Program-made: the position numbers and the translations under genes
The notes under the pieces: model-generated
Seen by the model: the letters and a program-made list of their open reading frames with translations, nothing else
Database searches by the model: none
Told to the model about the DNA's origin: nothing
Shown: one piece after another, positions 52,527-61,677 of the stretch
Layout of the letters: each line of letters begins with the position of its first letter
Numbering within the stretch: the first letter of the stretch is position 1
NCBI RefSeq assembly: GCF_001500045.1
Contig: NZ_LQIX01000001.1
Coordinates: forward strand, 124,001-188,000
Length of the DNA stretch: 64,000 bases
Origin: Mycobacterium sp. GA-1199
GTDB taxonomy: Bacteria > Actinomycetota > Actinomycetes > Mycobacteriales > Mycobacteriaceae
Direction of reading: 5' to 3'

Positions 52527-53883
52527 CCGATCGCCGGGCGGTCCACAACACGACCGTGCCCGCCGCCAGGAGAAGCACGCCGAGCACGGCAATTATGGTG
52601 TCGATGGCACGCGCAGTTGGTATCCCGTTGCGCTGCAGCACTTCCAGTACGGTCGACGATACCGCCACGCCGACACCGGCCAGCGACACCAACACCGTCA
52701 ATGTGACCCCGGCCGCCTCTCCGGCCCGCTCAGGACGCACCACCGCCTGCGTCGCGACAGTCGTGAAGGCATAGACCAGACCGAGCGTCAGGCCACATGC
52801 GCTGAGCGCGAGCAGGTTCAGCGTCCACCCGCGGAGTCCAGCGAGTGCACAGAGGCTCAGGGCGGCGACGATCGTCGTCGCACCCATCACCAATACCGGT
52901 GCACGACGGGCGGCGAGCCGGCCGGCCAGCACACCGCCGATGGCCGCACCCGCCGACGGGCCGAGGAAGATCAGTCCCGCGGTCAACGGATCGAGTCCAC
53001 GGACCTCCTGTAGGGACAGCGTGGACAAGAAGATGGTTACCGCGTACGCGATGTTCGCGACAGCGCCGGCCATCACCAGGATCGTGAATTTTGCGTTGCG
53101 CGCGAGCGACAGATCCACCAGCGGCCACCGAACTCTGTTTTCGACGACGACGAACGCGGCGAGCGCAAGCAGTGATCCGGCGAGCGCGATCATCGTCGTC
53201 ACCGAAAGCCAGCCCCAGCCGGGCGCGCGGTCAAACGTCAACGTGAACAATCCGATTCCGGTGCTGATGAGCGCCAGTCCCGCCACGTCGATGCGCCGTG
53301 GCGCCGACTCATCGAATGATTCGGTGATGACCCTCGCCCCGATCACGAGCGACACCAGCGTCAGCGGCAGATTCAGCCAGAAGATCCACCGCCAGCCGAC
53401 GGTGTCGGTGAACACCCCGCCGATGAGTGGACCCGCGGCATTCCCCAAAGCCGCTATGCCATAGGCCAATCCGATAGCTCTGCCGGCCCTGGCAGTCTCG
53501 TAGGCGTTGGTCAGCACGCTGATCGACGCGGGAAAGATCAAGGCTGCGCCGATTCCTTGCACCGCCCTGAAGGCGATCAGCACGCCCGGCGACGGTGCCA
53601 GCGCGCAGGCCACGGAAGCCGCGCCAAACAACGCCACGCCTGCCAGCAGCGCCCGGCGGCGGCCGAAGATGTCACCGATACGCCCCGCGGGCACCATGAA
53701 GGCACCCAGCGCGAGCATGTACACACTGATGATCCATTGCAGTTCCGCTGTGTCGGTGCCGAACTCGACGGCCATTCTGGGGAGGGCGAGATTCATCGCG
53801 AAATAGTCGATCTGCACACAGAACAGCGCCATCGCGACCGCGGCCATGGTCCATCGCGACCGGGTGTCTGCTCCCGACGCCAT
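52474..53883 (-). CDS. MFS drug/metabolite exporter (DHA2, 14 TMS)
   Basis: A 469-residue major facilitator of the 14-helix DHA2 group. Motif A-like GRIGDIFGRRRALLAG is between helices 2 and 3, RAVQGIGAALIFPASISVL is motif B, and GLAYGIAALGNAAGPLIGGV is motif C, which marks drug:H+ antiporters. The substrate is unknown. The ATG at 53883 gives MASGADTRSRWTMAAV. It is divergent from the SHOCT protein gene. Confidence 0.88.
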   Translation of the reverse strand: MASGADTRSRWTMAAVAMALFCVQIDYFAMNLALPRMAVEFGTDTAELQWIISVYMLALGAFMVPAGRIGDIFGRRRALLAGVALFGAASVACALAPSPGVLIAFRAVQGIGAALIFPASISVLTNAYETARAGRAIGLAYGIAALGNAAGPLIGGVFTDTVGWRWIFWLNLPLTLVSLVIGARVITESFDESAPRRIDVAGLALISTGIGLFTLTFDRAPGWGWLSVTTMIALAGSLLALAAFVVVENRVRWPLVDLSLARNAKFTILVMAGAVANIAYAVTIFLSTLSLQEVRGLDPLTAGLIFLGPSAGAAIGGVLAGRLAARRAPVLVMGATTIVAALSLCALAGLRGWTLNLLALSACGLTLGLVYAFTTVATQAVVRPERAGEAAGVTLTVLVSLAGVGVAVSSTVLEVLQRNGIPTARAIDTIIAVLGVLLLAAGTVVLWTARRSVTRSAPSPPSASQRPAG

Positions 53884-53963
53884 CGCCCGACGATACGGCT
53901 CGCAAGCGGTGATTTGGCGTTAATCTGACACGCAGATCACGGACGACGGGAGCGTGGCAGGCG

Positions 53964-54803
53964 ATGTTGTGGCGTTACATCAAGGTCCAAGCCTTCGTGC
54001 TGCTGTGCGGGATCGTCGGACCGATCTTCCTGGTGGTCTACTTCGCCACGGGTGGCGACCCGCTGCTGAAGTGGATGTTCTGGACGGGGCTGCTGATCAC
54101 CGCCGCTGATGTGCTGATCGCGCTGGCGATCACCGCGGGAGGAGCCCGGTCGGCTGCCAGGACCGCCGCGCTCGAGCAGACCGGAGTGCTGGCGCTAGCC
54201 CAAGTCACCGGTATTCACGAAACCGGAACGCGTATCAACGAACAACCGTTGGTGAAGCTGGACCTGCAGATCTCCGGACCCGGTATCGCGCCGTTCGCCA
54301 GCCAGGACCGCGTCATCGCCTCGATTTCGAGGCTGCCGATGATCACCAACCGAAAGCTGGTCGCGCTGGTCGACCCGATGACAAGCGAGTATCAGATCGA
54401 TTGGGAGCGAAGCGGCTTGGTCAGCGGGATGATGCCCGCGACCTTCACCATCGCCGAGGACAACAGAACATACGACCTGACGGGCCAGGCCGAGCCGCTG
54501 ATGGAAATACTGCAGATTCTCAAGGCCAATAACATCGCCCTCAACAACATGATCGACCTGAGATCGAATCCCGCTGCCCGCCAACAGGTTCAGGAAGTAG
54601 TACGCCGCGCAGCCGCTCACCAGGCACCGGCCGGCGCGGTGCCGTCGCCCCCTCCGGCCGCGCCGACGGCGGCCGCCTCCATCGCACCGCCTCAACCGTC
54701 GACCGCGCAGCGCCTGCAGGAACTCGAGACGTTGCGCGCGATGGGGTCCATCTCCGAAGACGAATACACGAAGAAGCGTCAGCAGATAATCGCTGACCTC
54801 TGA
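53964..54803 (+). CDS. membrane protein with C-terminal SHOCT domain
   Basis: A 279-residue protein with two N-terminal transmembrane helices (about residues 9-29 and 36-58), a soluble middle (residues about 65-215) and a Pro/Ala-rich linker. The C-terminal SHOCT motif (RLQELETLRAMGSISEDEY, then TKKRQQIIADL) is a short helical oligomerisation domain. Function unknown. It is followed by a palindromic repeat (copy C). Confidence 0.75.
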   Translation: MLWRYIKVQAFVLLCGIVGPIFLVVYFATGGDPLLKWMFWTGLLITAADVLIALAITAGGARSAARTAALEQTGVLALAQVTGIHETGTRINEQPLVKLDLQISGPGIAPFASQDRVIASISRLPMITNRKLVALVDPMTSEYQIDWERSGLVSGMMPATFTIAEDNRTYDLTGQAEPLMEILQILKANNIALNNMIDLRSNPAARQQVQEVVRRAAAHQAPAGAVPSPPPAAPTAAASIAPPQPSTAQRLQELETLRAMGSISEDEYTKKRQQIIADL

Positions 54804-54846
54804 CCGCACCCAACCGCTCAAGAACACGTTTCAACTGGGCTGTTAG

Positions 54847-55812
<966 letters not shown>

Positions 55813-55830
55813 CCTTTCGCGCGCGGAAGG

Positions 55831-57042
55831 CTAGCCGGCCAGGACTGCGGCGAACTGATCGATGGCCCAGTCGATCTCGTGCTCGGTGATCACCAGCGGG
55901 GGAGCGAATCTCAGGGTCGAACCGTGGGTGTCCTTGACGAGGACCCCGCGCCGCGCCAGGCGCAGGCTGACCTGTTTGGCGGTGCCCAACGCCGGATCGA
56001 TGTCGACGCCGGCCCACAGCCCCTTGCCGCGGACCGCCACGACGCCGTGACCTACGAGCGACCCCAGCCGTCGGTGCATGTGCCCACCGAGTTGAGCTGA
56101 GCGGCATTGGAATTCGCCACGCTGTAGCATCGCCACCACGGTCGAGCCGATGGCGGCAGCCAGCGGATTCCCGCCGAAGGTGGATCCGTGTTCGCCCGGA
56201 TGCAGCACGCCGAGGATCCCGGAGTCGGCCACCACCGCCGACAACGGCATCACCCCTCCGCCGAGAGCCTTTCCGAGTAGGTAGACATCGGGAACAACGC
56301 CCCAGTGCTCGCAGGCGAACGTCTTCCCGGTTCGGGCGAGCCCGGACTGAATCTCGTCGACGATCAACAACACGTTGTGCTGCGTGCACAACGCGCGAAG
56401 CCGCGGCAGGAAGTCGTCGGGCGGAACGATGATTCCCGCCTCACCCTGGATCGGTTCGACCAATACCGCGACGGTGTTGTCGTCGATCGCCTCGGCGAAG
56501 GCGTCGGCATCACCGAACGGCGCAGCGCGAAATCCGGGGGTGTAGGGTCCGAAACCGCGGCGGGCGGTCTCGTCGTCGGAGAAGCTGACGATCGTCGTCG
56601 TACGACCGTGAAAGTTGTTGTGCGCCACGACGATATTCGCGGCACCGGTGGGAACGCCCTTGACATCGGTACCCCATTTGCGGGCCACCTTGATCGCGGT
56701 CTCGACCGCTTCGGCACCGCTGTTCATCGGCAGCACCATGTCCTTGCCGCAGAGCTCGGTCAGCGCCGCGCAGAACGGCGCGAGCCGGTCGGAGTGGAAC
56801 GCGCGGCTGACCAACGTCACGGTGTCCAGTTGGGTGTGCGCGGCCGCGGTGATCTCGGGATTGCGGTGGCCGAAGTTGACCGCCGAGTATGCGGCCAGGC
56901 AGTCCAGGTAGCGGCGGCCCTGAACATCGGTGATCCACGCGCCCTCGGCGCTCGCTGCGACGACGGGAAGCGGTGCATAGTTGTGCGCCACACAGTGGTC
57001 GTCGATCGCGATTGCGGCACCCGCCGCTTCCAGCGTGGTCAC
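55831..57042 (-). CDS. rocD: ornithine aminotransferase
   Basis: A 403-residue class III PLP aminotransferase that converts ornithine to glutamate semialdehyde. Blocks: NSGAEAVETAIKVARKWG (phosphate binding), IVAHNNFHGRTT, DEIQSGLARTGK and LGKALGGGVMPLSAV with the PLP lysine, then HGSTFGGNPLA. The GTG at 57042 follows GGAGG by 7 nt and overlaps the ddaH stop (GTGA). In M. tuberculosis the orthologue is split (Rv2321c/Rv2322c); here it is intact. Confidence 0.92.
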   Translation of the reverse strand: MTTLEAAGAAIAIDDHCVAHNYAPLPVVAASAEGAWITDVQGRRYLDCLAAYSAVNFGHRNPEITAAAHTQLDTVTLVSRAFHSDRLAPFCAALTELCGKDMVLPMNSGAEAVETAIKVARKWGTDVKGVPTGAANIVVAHNNFHGRTTTIVSFSDDETARRGFGPYTPGFRAAPFGDADAFAEAIDDNTVAVLVEPIQGEAGIIVPPDDFLPRLRALCTQHNVLLIVDEIQSGLARTGKTFACEHWGVVPDVYLLGKALGGGVMPLSAVVADSGILGVLHPGEHGSTFGGNPLAAAIGSTVVAMLQRGEFQCRSAQLGGHMHRRLGSLVGHGVVAVRGKGLWAGVDIDPALGTAKQVSLRLARRGVLVKDTHGSTLRFAPPLVITEHEIDWAIDQFAAVLAG

Positions 57043-57890
57043 GAATGTACCTCCAACGTGCAGCATTTGACGGAACCGCCGCCCTTGAGCAGCTCGGAGA
57101 GGTCGACGCCGACGGGGTTGAATCCCGCGTCGCGCAGTTGGGCGGCGAAGCCGGTCGCCGCGGCCGGCAGCACGACATTGCACCCGTCGGACGCCACGTT
57201 GAGGCCGAAGACGTAGGCATCGGAGCTCGCCACCTCGATCGCGTCGGGGAACAGCGTCCGCAGGCTCACCCGCGAGGCGTTGCTGAACGCCGGCGGGTAA
57301 TACGCGACCGTCGTGTCGTCGAGCACCGCAAGGGCGGTGTCGAGATGGTAGAACCGCGGGTCGACCAATTCGAAGCTGTAGGTCGGCCGGCCGACCAACT
57401 GCGCGATCTCTCCGTGCGCACGGCGATCGGTCCGAAACCCGTATCCGGCCAACAGGATCGCACCCGCGGCGAGCAGGTCGCCCTGGCCTTCGTTGGTGTG
57501 GCGCGTCTGCACGGGTTCGTATCCGTGACTGCCCATCCAAGCGCCGTACGCGGCTGCTTCGCCCGCGCGCTGAGGGTAGGCGAATTTCGCGGCCACCGCT
57601 GTACTGCCGACCATCAGGCCGCCGTTGGCGGCGTACACCATGTCAGGCAGACCCGGGATGGGCTCGACGAGGTCGACGACGTGCCCGAGTTCCTGATATG
57701 TGCGCCGCAATCTCTCCCACTGAGCCAGGGCCAGAGCGGTGTCGACGGGCGCCTCGATGTCCATCCACGGGTTGATCGAGTACTCGACGGCGAAGTACGT
57801 CGGCGGTGTCATGACGTAGTGGCGCACTCGGGCGTCACGCCGGCGGCGGCGACCGGCCCGGGAGGTCGCAGCGACACCGAGGAACGTCAT
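57039..57890 (-). CDS. ddaH: dimethylarginine dimethylaminohydrolase / arginine deiminase-like
   Basis: A 283-residue amidinotransferase-fold protein. MVYAANGGLMVGS, FALY-like KFAYPQR, ELVDPRFYHLDTALAVL with the catalytic His, and the final GGSVKCCTLEV with the nucleophile Cys match DDAH-type enzymes, which hydrolyse methylated arginines or related guanidines. Position with rocD and a divergent Lrp regulator (as Rv2323c) suggests that it feeds arginine-derived carbon and nitrogen to ornithine and glutamate. The substrate is inferred. Confidence 0.83.
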   Translation of the reverse strand: MTFLGVAATSRAGRRRRRDARVRHYVMTPPTYFAVEYSINPWMDIEAPVDTALALAQWERLRRTYQELGHVVDLVEPIPGLPDMVYAANGGLMVGSTAVAAKFAYPQRAGEAAAYGAWMGSHGYEPVQTRHTNEGQGDLLAAGAILLAGYGFRTDRRAHGEIAQLVGRPTYSFELVDPRFYHLDTALAVLDDTTVAYYPPAFSNASRVSLRTLFPDAIEVASSDAYVFGLNVASDGCNVVLPAAATGFAAQLRDAGFNPVGVDLSELLKGGGSVKCCTLEVHS

Positions 57891-57918
57891 GAATCAACGG
57901 TAGAGACGGTATCTGCTG

Positions 57919-57935
57919 CAAACAATTTCTGTTTG
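57919..57935. promoter_or_regulatory. candidate Lrp operator
   Basis: CAAACA-ATTTC-TGTTTG is a 17-bp inverted repeat with an AT-rich centre in the 115-bp divergent region. A second, weaker one GCAAT-GATCT-ATTGC lies at 57977-57991 just before the Lrp start. Confidence 0.5.
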
Positions 57936-58005
57936 TTGCGTGTCTGGCAGCGGTTTGTTGTGTACAGTGCCCGAAAGCAATGATCTATTGCGTGTGGAGG
58001 TGACC

Positions 58006-58452
58006 ATGGACCGCCTCGACGCGACCGACGAGCAGATTCTCGCCGCACTCACCGATGACGCCCGCGCGACCTACGCCGAGATCGGGGAGCGGGTCCACCT
58101 GTCCGCCCCCGCGGTGAAACGCCGAGTCGACCGCTTGCTCGACAACGGCGTCATCCGCGGCTTCACGACCGTTGTCGATCGGACGGCGCTCGGCTGGACC
58201 ACAGAGGCGTACGTGCAAGTGTTCCGTCGCGGAACCATTGCCCCAGAACGACTGCGGGCGGCATGGATCGACATCCCTGAAGTCATCAGCGCGGCCACCG
58301 TCACCGGCACCGCCGACGCGATCCTGCACGTCGTCGCGCGCGATATGCGTCACCTGGAGGAGGCGTTGGAACGCATCCGCTCGGCTGCCCAGGTCGAGCG
58401 CAGCGAGAGCATCGTCGTGCTGACCAATGTGATCGACCGTGATCGAGGCTGA
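58006..58452 (+). CDS. Lrp/AsnC-family regulator (Rv2324-type)
   Basis: A 148-residue Lrp/AsnC regulator. The N-terminal HTH is LDATDEQILAALTDDARATY, then GERVHLSAPAVKRRVDRL, and the C-terminal RAM ligand domain includes AYVQVFRRG and VVARDMRHLEEALERI. It is divergent from ddaH-rocD and is expected to control them in response to an amino acid. ATG at 58006 after GGAGGTG. Confidence 0.87.
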   Translation: MDRLDATDEQILAALTDDARATYAEIGERVHLSAPAVKRRVDRLLDNGVIRGFTTVVDRTALGWTTEAYVQVFRRGTIAPERLRAAWIDIPEVISAATVTGTADAILHVVARDMRHLEEALERIRSAAQVERSESIVVLTNVIDRDRG

Positions 58453-58509
58453 GCACCATTGCCCGGGGTGGCGGACAAATCGCCATAGGGATCGTGTAAG
58501 AAACTGCCC

Positions 58510-59688
58510 ATGACCACACCAGCGGGCATCGTCATCGTCGGCGGCGGACTCGCGGCCGCCCGTACCGCCGAACAGTTGCGCCGATCGGAGTGCACCGGTC
58601 CGGTCACGATCGTCAGCGACGAGGAGCATCTGCCATACGACCGGCCTCCGCTGTCGAAGGAGGTGCTGCGCGCCGAGACCGACGACGTCACGCTCAAGCC
58701 CGCGGAGTTTTACGAGGAGAACGACATCGCCGTGCTGCTGGGCAACGGAGCGCGCTCTGTCGACACGGCCGCCCAGACGCTGACGCTCGCCGACGGCACC
58801 GAGTTGCCCTACGACGAACTCATCATCGCTACGGGCCTGGTGCCCAAGCGCATTCCGTCGTTTCCCGACCTTGCGGGCATCCACGTGCTCCGCAATTACG
58901 ACGAGAGCGTGGCCCTTCGACAGGAGGCCGATTCGGCTCGCCGCGCCGTCGTGATCGGTGCCGGGTTCATCGGCTGCGAGGTGGCGGCGAGCCTGCGCAA
59001 GCTCGGCGTCGAGGTCGCGTTGGTGGAGCCGCAACCAGCACCCTTGGCGTCGGTGCTCGGTGAGCAGATCGGTGAGCTCGTGGCCCGTGTGCATCGAGCC
59101 GAGGGTGTCGACGTGCGCTGCGGCGTCGGCGTTTCGGAAGTGCGGGGTTCGGATCGCGTGGACACAGTGGTGCTCAGCGACGGCACCGAACTCGAGGCGG
59201 ATCTGGTGGTCGTCGGTATCGGATCGCGTCCGGCGACCGACTGGCTCGAAGGCAGCGGCCTCAAGCTCGACAACGGGGTGGTCTGCGACGATCATGGCCG
59301 CGCCAGCGCGCCGCATGTGTGGGCCATCGGGGACGTCGCGTCATGGCGGCACAACCTCGGTCACCAAGTGCGCGTTGAGCATTGGAGCAATGTCGCCGAC
59401 CAAGCCCGTGTGCTGGTGCCGACGATGCTGGGGCAGGAACCGCCGACGGCGGTCTCGGTGCCGTACTTCTGGAGCGACCAGTACGACGTGAAGATCCAGT
59501 GCCTCGGCGAACCGGAGGCCGACGACGTCGTCCACGTCGTCGAGGACGACGGCCGCAAGTTCCTCGCCTACTACGAGCGTGACGGCGTGGTGGCCGGCGT
59601 CGTCGGTGGCGGCATGCCGGGCAAGGTGATGAAGGTGCGCGCCAAGATCGCGGCGCGCGCACCCATCACCGACCTTCTAACCAAGTGA
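58510..59688 (+). CDS. FAD/NAD(P)-dependent ferredoxin reductase-like oxidoreductase (Rv0688-type)
   Basis: A 392-residue pyridine nucleotide-disulphide oxidoreductase fold protein. FAD site IVIVGGGLAAARTAEQL near the N-terminus, LPYDRPPLSKEVL, LIIATG, NAD site VVIGAGFIGCEVAASL at about residue 145, and the FAD motif VWAIGDVASW. The family transfers electrons from NAD(P)H to ferredoxins, often for P450 systems. No ferredoxin gene is adjacent. The orthologue Rv0688 follows the mycofactocin SDR in M. tuberculosis; here rocD, ddaH and Lrp lie in between. Confidence 0.88.
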   Translation: MTTPAGIVIVGGGLAAARTAEQLRRSECTGPVTIVSDEEHLPYDRPPLSKEVLRAETDDVTLKPAEFYEENDIAVLLGNGARSVDTAAQTLTLADGTELPYDELIIATGLVPKRIPSFPDLAGIHVLRNYDESVALRQEADSARRAVVIGAGFIGCEVAASLRKLGVEVALVEPQPAPLASVLGEQIGELVARVHRAEGVDVRCGVGVSEVRGSDRVDTVVLSDGTELEADLVVVGIGSRPATDWLEGSGLKLDNGVVCDDHGRASAPHVWAIGDVASWRHNLGHQVRVEHWSNVADQARVLVPTMLGQEPPTAVSVPYFWSDQYDVKIQCLGEPEADDVVHVVEDDGRKFLAYYERDGVVAGVVGGGMPGKVMKVRAKIAARAPITDLLTK

Positions 59689-59732
59689 TTCGGGTGTCCG
59701 AACAGTCGCTGAGCGACCGTCCGGACACCGAA
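59689..59732. terminator. bidirectional terminator hairpin
   Basis: TTCGGGTGTCCG (59689-59700) pairs with CGGACACCGAA near 59722-59732 with one bulge; inside it GTCGC-TGA-GCGAC forms the tip. It lies between two convergent genes. Confidence 0.7.
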
Positions 59733-59740
59733 ACCGCCGA

Positions 59741-61021
59741 TCAGAGCTCGCCGAGGTAGAAACGGGTGCCTTGGTCGTCGGTGCACAGCGCGGACTTCCC
59801 GTAGGACTGCTGCGACGGCGGCTCGATCACGGTGCCACCCGCCTCGCGCACCCGCGCCACCGCGGTGTCGATGTCGGCGACGGTCCACATCGGCACGGTC
59901 ACCGCATCGGCGTTTCCCCCGGCGACGCCAGACATCGGATGCGTCTCACGCACCCCCCAGCCGTCGTCGATGCGTCCGGGCTCGAACGTCCAGAAAAGGA
60001 ACCTGCTGTAGAACTCCTTGAACGCACCGGAGCTCGGGACTTGATAGGTGATATACGAAAGTTCGCCCGGCCCAGTGCCATTGAGCGCTGGACGCGGTAT
60101 GCCGGGGACCGGTCGGAAGACCGCGAAGGCCGTCCCGGCGGGGTCGGTGGCGTCCAGGACGGTGCCGAAGTCGAACTCCCGGGACTGTTCCACAGTACCG
60201 CCGCCGTCGATGATCGACTGTCGTGCCCCATCGAGATCGGTGACCGCATAGCAGCACAGCATGCCCTGGGGCTTGGCGGAACTGAAGATGCCGATCCGCT
60301 GGTCGGTGTTGGTCACCTGGTGCGTCGACGGGTCGTAGCGCCACCCGAGCACGTGGCCGTAGAACGCGGCGGCCCGGTCGGCGTCGGGCACCCACACCGA
60401 CACGTAGCCGACGTCGCCGTGCTGGATCGGTACGGCCGTAGCCGTCACGGGCCCGGTGAGCATCCAGCGGTGGCCGAACGGATCGACGATTGCGGCGCTG
60501 CGCGCGCCGTAGTTCTCGTACGGCTCGCGTTGCACCTCCGCCCCGTGCCTGCGCGCCCGTTCCAGCGAAGCGTCCGTATCGGCCACACGCAGCATCAAGC
60601 TCACCGAAACAGACTGCCTCACAGGAGCTCTCAGCCCGATCTCGGGATACTCGTCGGCGAGGTAGAGCACGCCGTCGCCGATCGCCAACTCGGCGTGACC
60701 GATCCGGCCGTCGTCCATCTCGAAGGGTTCCCCGACCACCGTGGCGCCGAGCGCTTCGACATACCACGCGATCGCATCGCGAGCATTGCGCACCGTCAGA
60801 TACGGAAGTGCCGCCGACCGGGGGAGCGTCGACTCAACGCTCGGCTCGGACAGTTCGGCGATCGCGGTATCGGTTCCACTCATGACGACCTCCTCGGTTC
60901 GATTGGGTAGCGAAAGCGCCGACTCCAGTCGTGCGCGCAGCCCGGCGGCGAAAGCCGGGTCGGGGGTGACCGGAAGCTCGTCGCCGCGCAGCACGGCCAG
61001 CGGATCGTGGCTGTTGTTCAC
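59741..61021 (-). CDS. triple VOC (glyoxalase-fold) protein coupled to a sigma factor
   Basis: A 426-residue protein starting at a GTG (61021) that overlaps the sigma factor stop (GTGA) and has GGAAGGGAGG upstream. The N-terminal 45 residues (DPLAVLRGDELPVTPDPAFA, then RLESALSL) form a separate helical segment, followed by three VOC modules at about 65-180, 190-300 and 310-426 (for example LPYLTVRNARDAIAWYVEAL and YVSVWVPDADRAAAFYGHVL). VOC proteins bind metals and small molecules. The head segment resembles short sigma-associated tails. It may modulate the sigma factor or be its output; this is inference. Confidence 0.78.
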   Translation of the reverse strand: MNNSHDPLAVLRGDELPVTPDPAFAAGLRARLESALSLPNRTEEVVMSGTDTAIAELSEPSVESTLPRSAALPYLTVRNARDAIAWYVEALGATVVGEPFEMDDGRIGHAELAIGDGVLYLADEYPEIGLRAPVRQSVSVSLMLRVADTDASLERARRHGAEVQREPYENYGARSAAIVDPFGHRWMLTGPVTATAVPIQHGDVGYVSVWVPDADRAAAFYGHVLGWRYDPSTHQVTNTDQRIGIFSSAKPQGMLCCYAVTDLDGARQSIIDGGGTVEQSREFDFGTVLDATDPAGTAFAVFRPVPGIPRPALNGTGPGELSYITYQVPSSGAFKEFYSRFLFWTFEPGRIDDGWGVRETHPMSGVAGGNADAVTVPMWTVADIDTAVARVREAGGTVIEPPSQQSYGKSALCTDDQGTRFYLGEL

Positions 61022-61611
61022 GACTGCCTCCCTTCCGGTTCCGGGTAGTGAGCGCGAAAAGCCCTGCGGGCCCGCACCAGCAGCGCCTCCGTCGCGTGCA
61101 CCGTGCGGCCGATGAGCTCGGCGCACTCGGGCACCGAGCAGTCGTCCATGTAGCGCAGCGCCAGAACCGTGCGGTGCTGCTCGGGCAGCTTGGCGAGCAC
61201 GCTTTCGGCGACGATGCGATCCAGTTCGGCGTCCCAGTCGTCGGGCGGCTCGACGGGTTCGGGCAGATCGGCGACCGGGGTGGTGAACCGGTCGTGGCGG
61301 CGTCGGTAGTGGTCGGCCAACTTGTGGCGCGCCACGCCGAGCAACCACGGCACGGTCATCGGTGGCGGAGCGGCCTTTCTCGCGGCGTCCATCGCCGCCA
61401 AGAAGGTTTCCGACGTCAAATCTTCGGCGGTTCCACGGTCACCACAGCGTCGGACGAAGTATCCGTACACCACCGGCAAGGATTCGTCGTACAACGCCAG
61501 CAGCTCCCGTGGAGCGTCGGTGCCGTTCGGTTCGGCGCTCACATCCATATCGTCGCCGTCGCGCGCCGAACTCCGACGGTCTTGCCGCAACTTTTTTCGG
61601 CGAGCGCTCAC
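61018..61611 (-). CDS. ECF-type RNA polymerase sigma factor
   Basis: A 197-residue group IV sigma factor. Region 2 is YDESLPVVYGYFVRRCGDRG, then EDLTSETFLAAM, and PWLLGVARHKLADHYRRR is region 2.4. Region 4 is LPEQHRTVLALRYMDDCSVPE, then GRTVHATEALLVRARRAF. No classical membrane anti-sigma gene is next to it; instead a triple-VOC protein is translationally coupled. The start is GTG 61611; an ATG at 61548 would remove a basic N-terminal extension of 21 residues. Confidence 0.85.
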   Translation of the reverse strand: MSARRKKLRQDRRSSARDGDDMDVSAEPNGTDAPRELLALYDESLPVVYGYFVRRCGDRGTAEDLTSETFLAAMDAARKAAPPPMTVPWLLGVARHKLADHYRRRHDRFTTPVADLPEPVEPPDDWDAELDRIVAESVLAKLPEQHRTVLALRYMDDCSVPECAELIGRTVHATEALLVRARRAFRAHYPEPEGRQS

Positions 61612-61677
61612 TTCTGTACAGATTTCGGCGGGCTGGATCCGTATAAGGATGAGCGCTCGCGGACAGGGGCAGACAGT

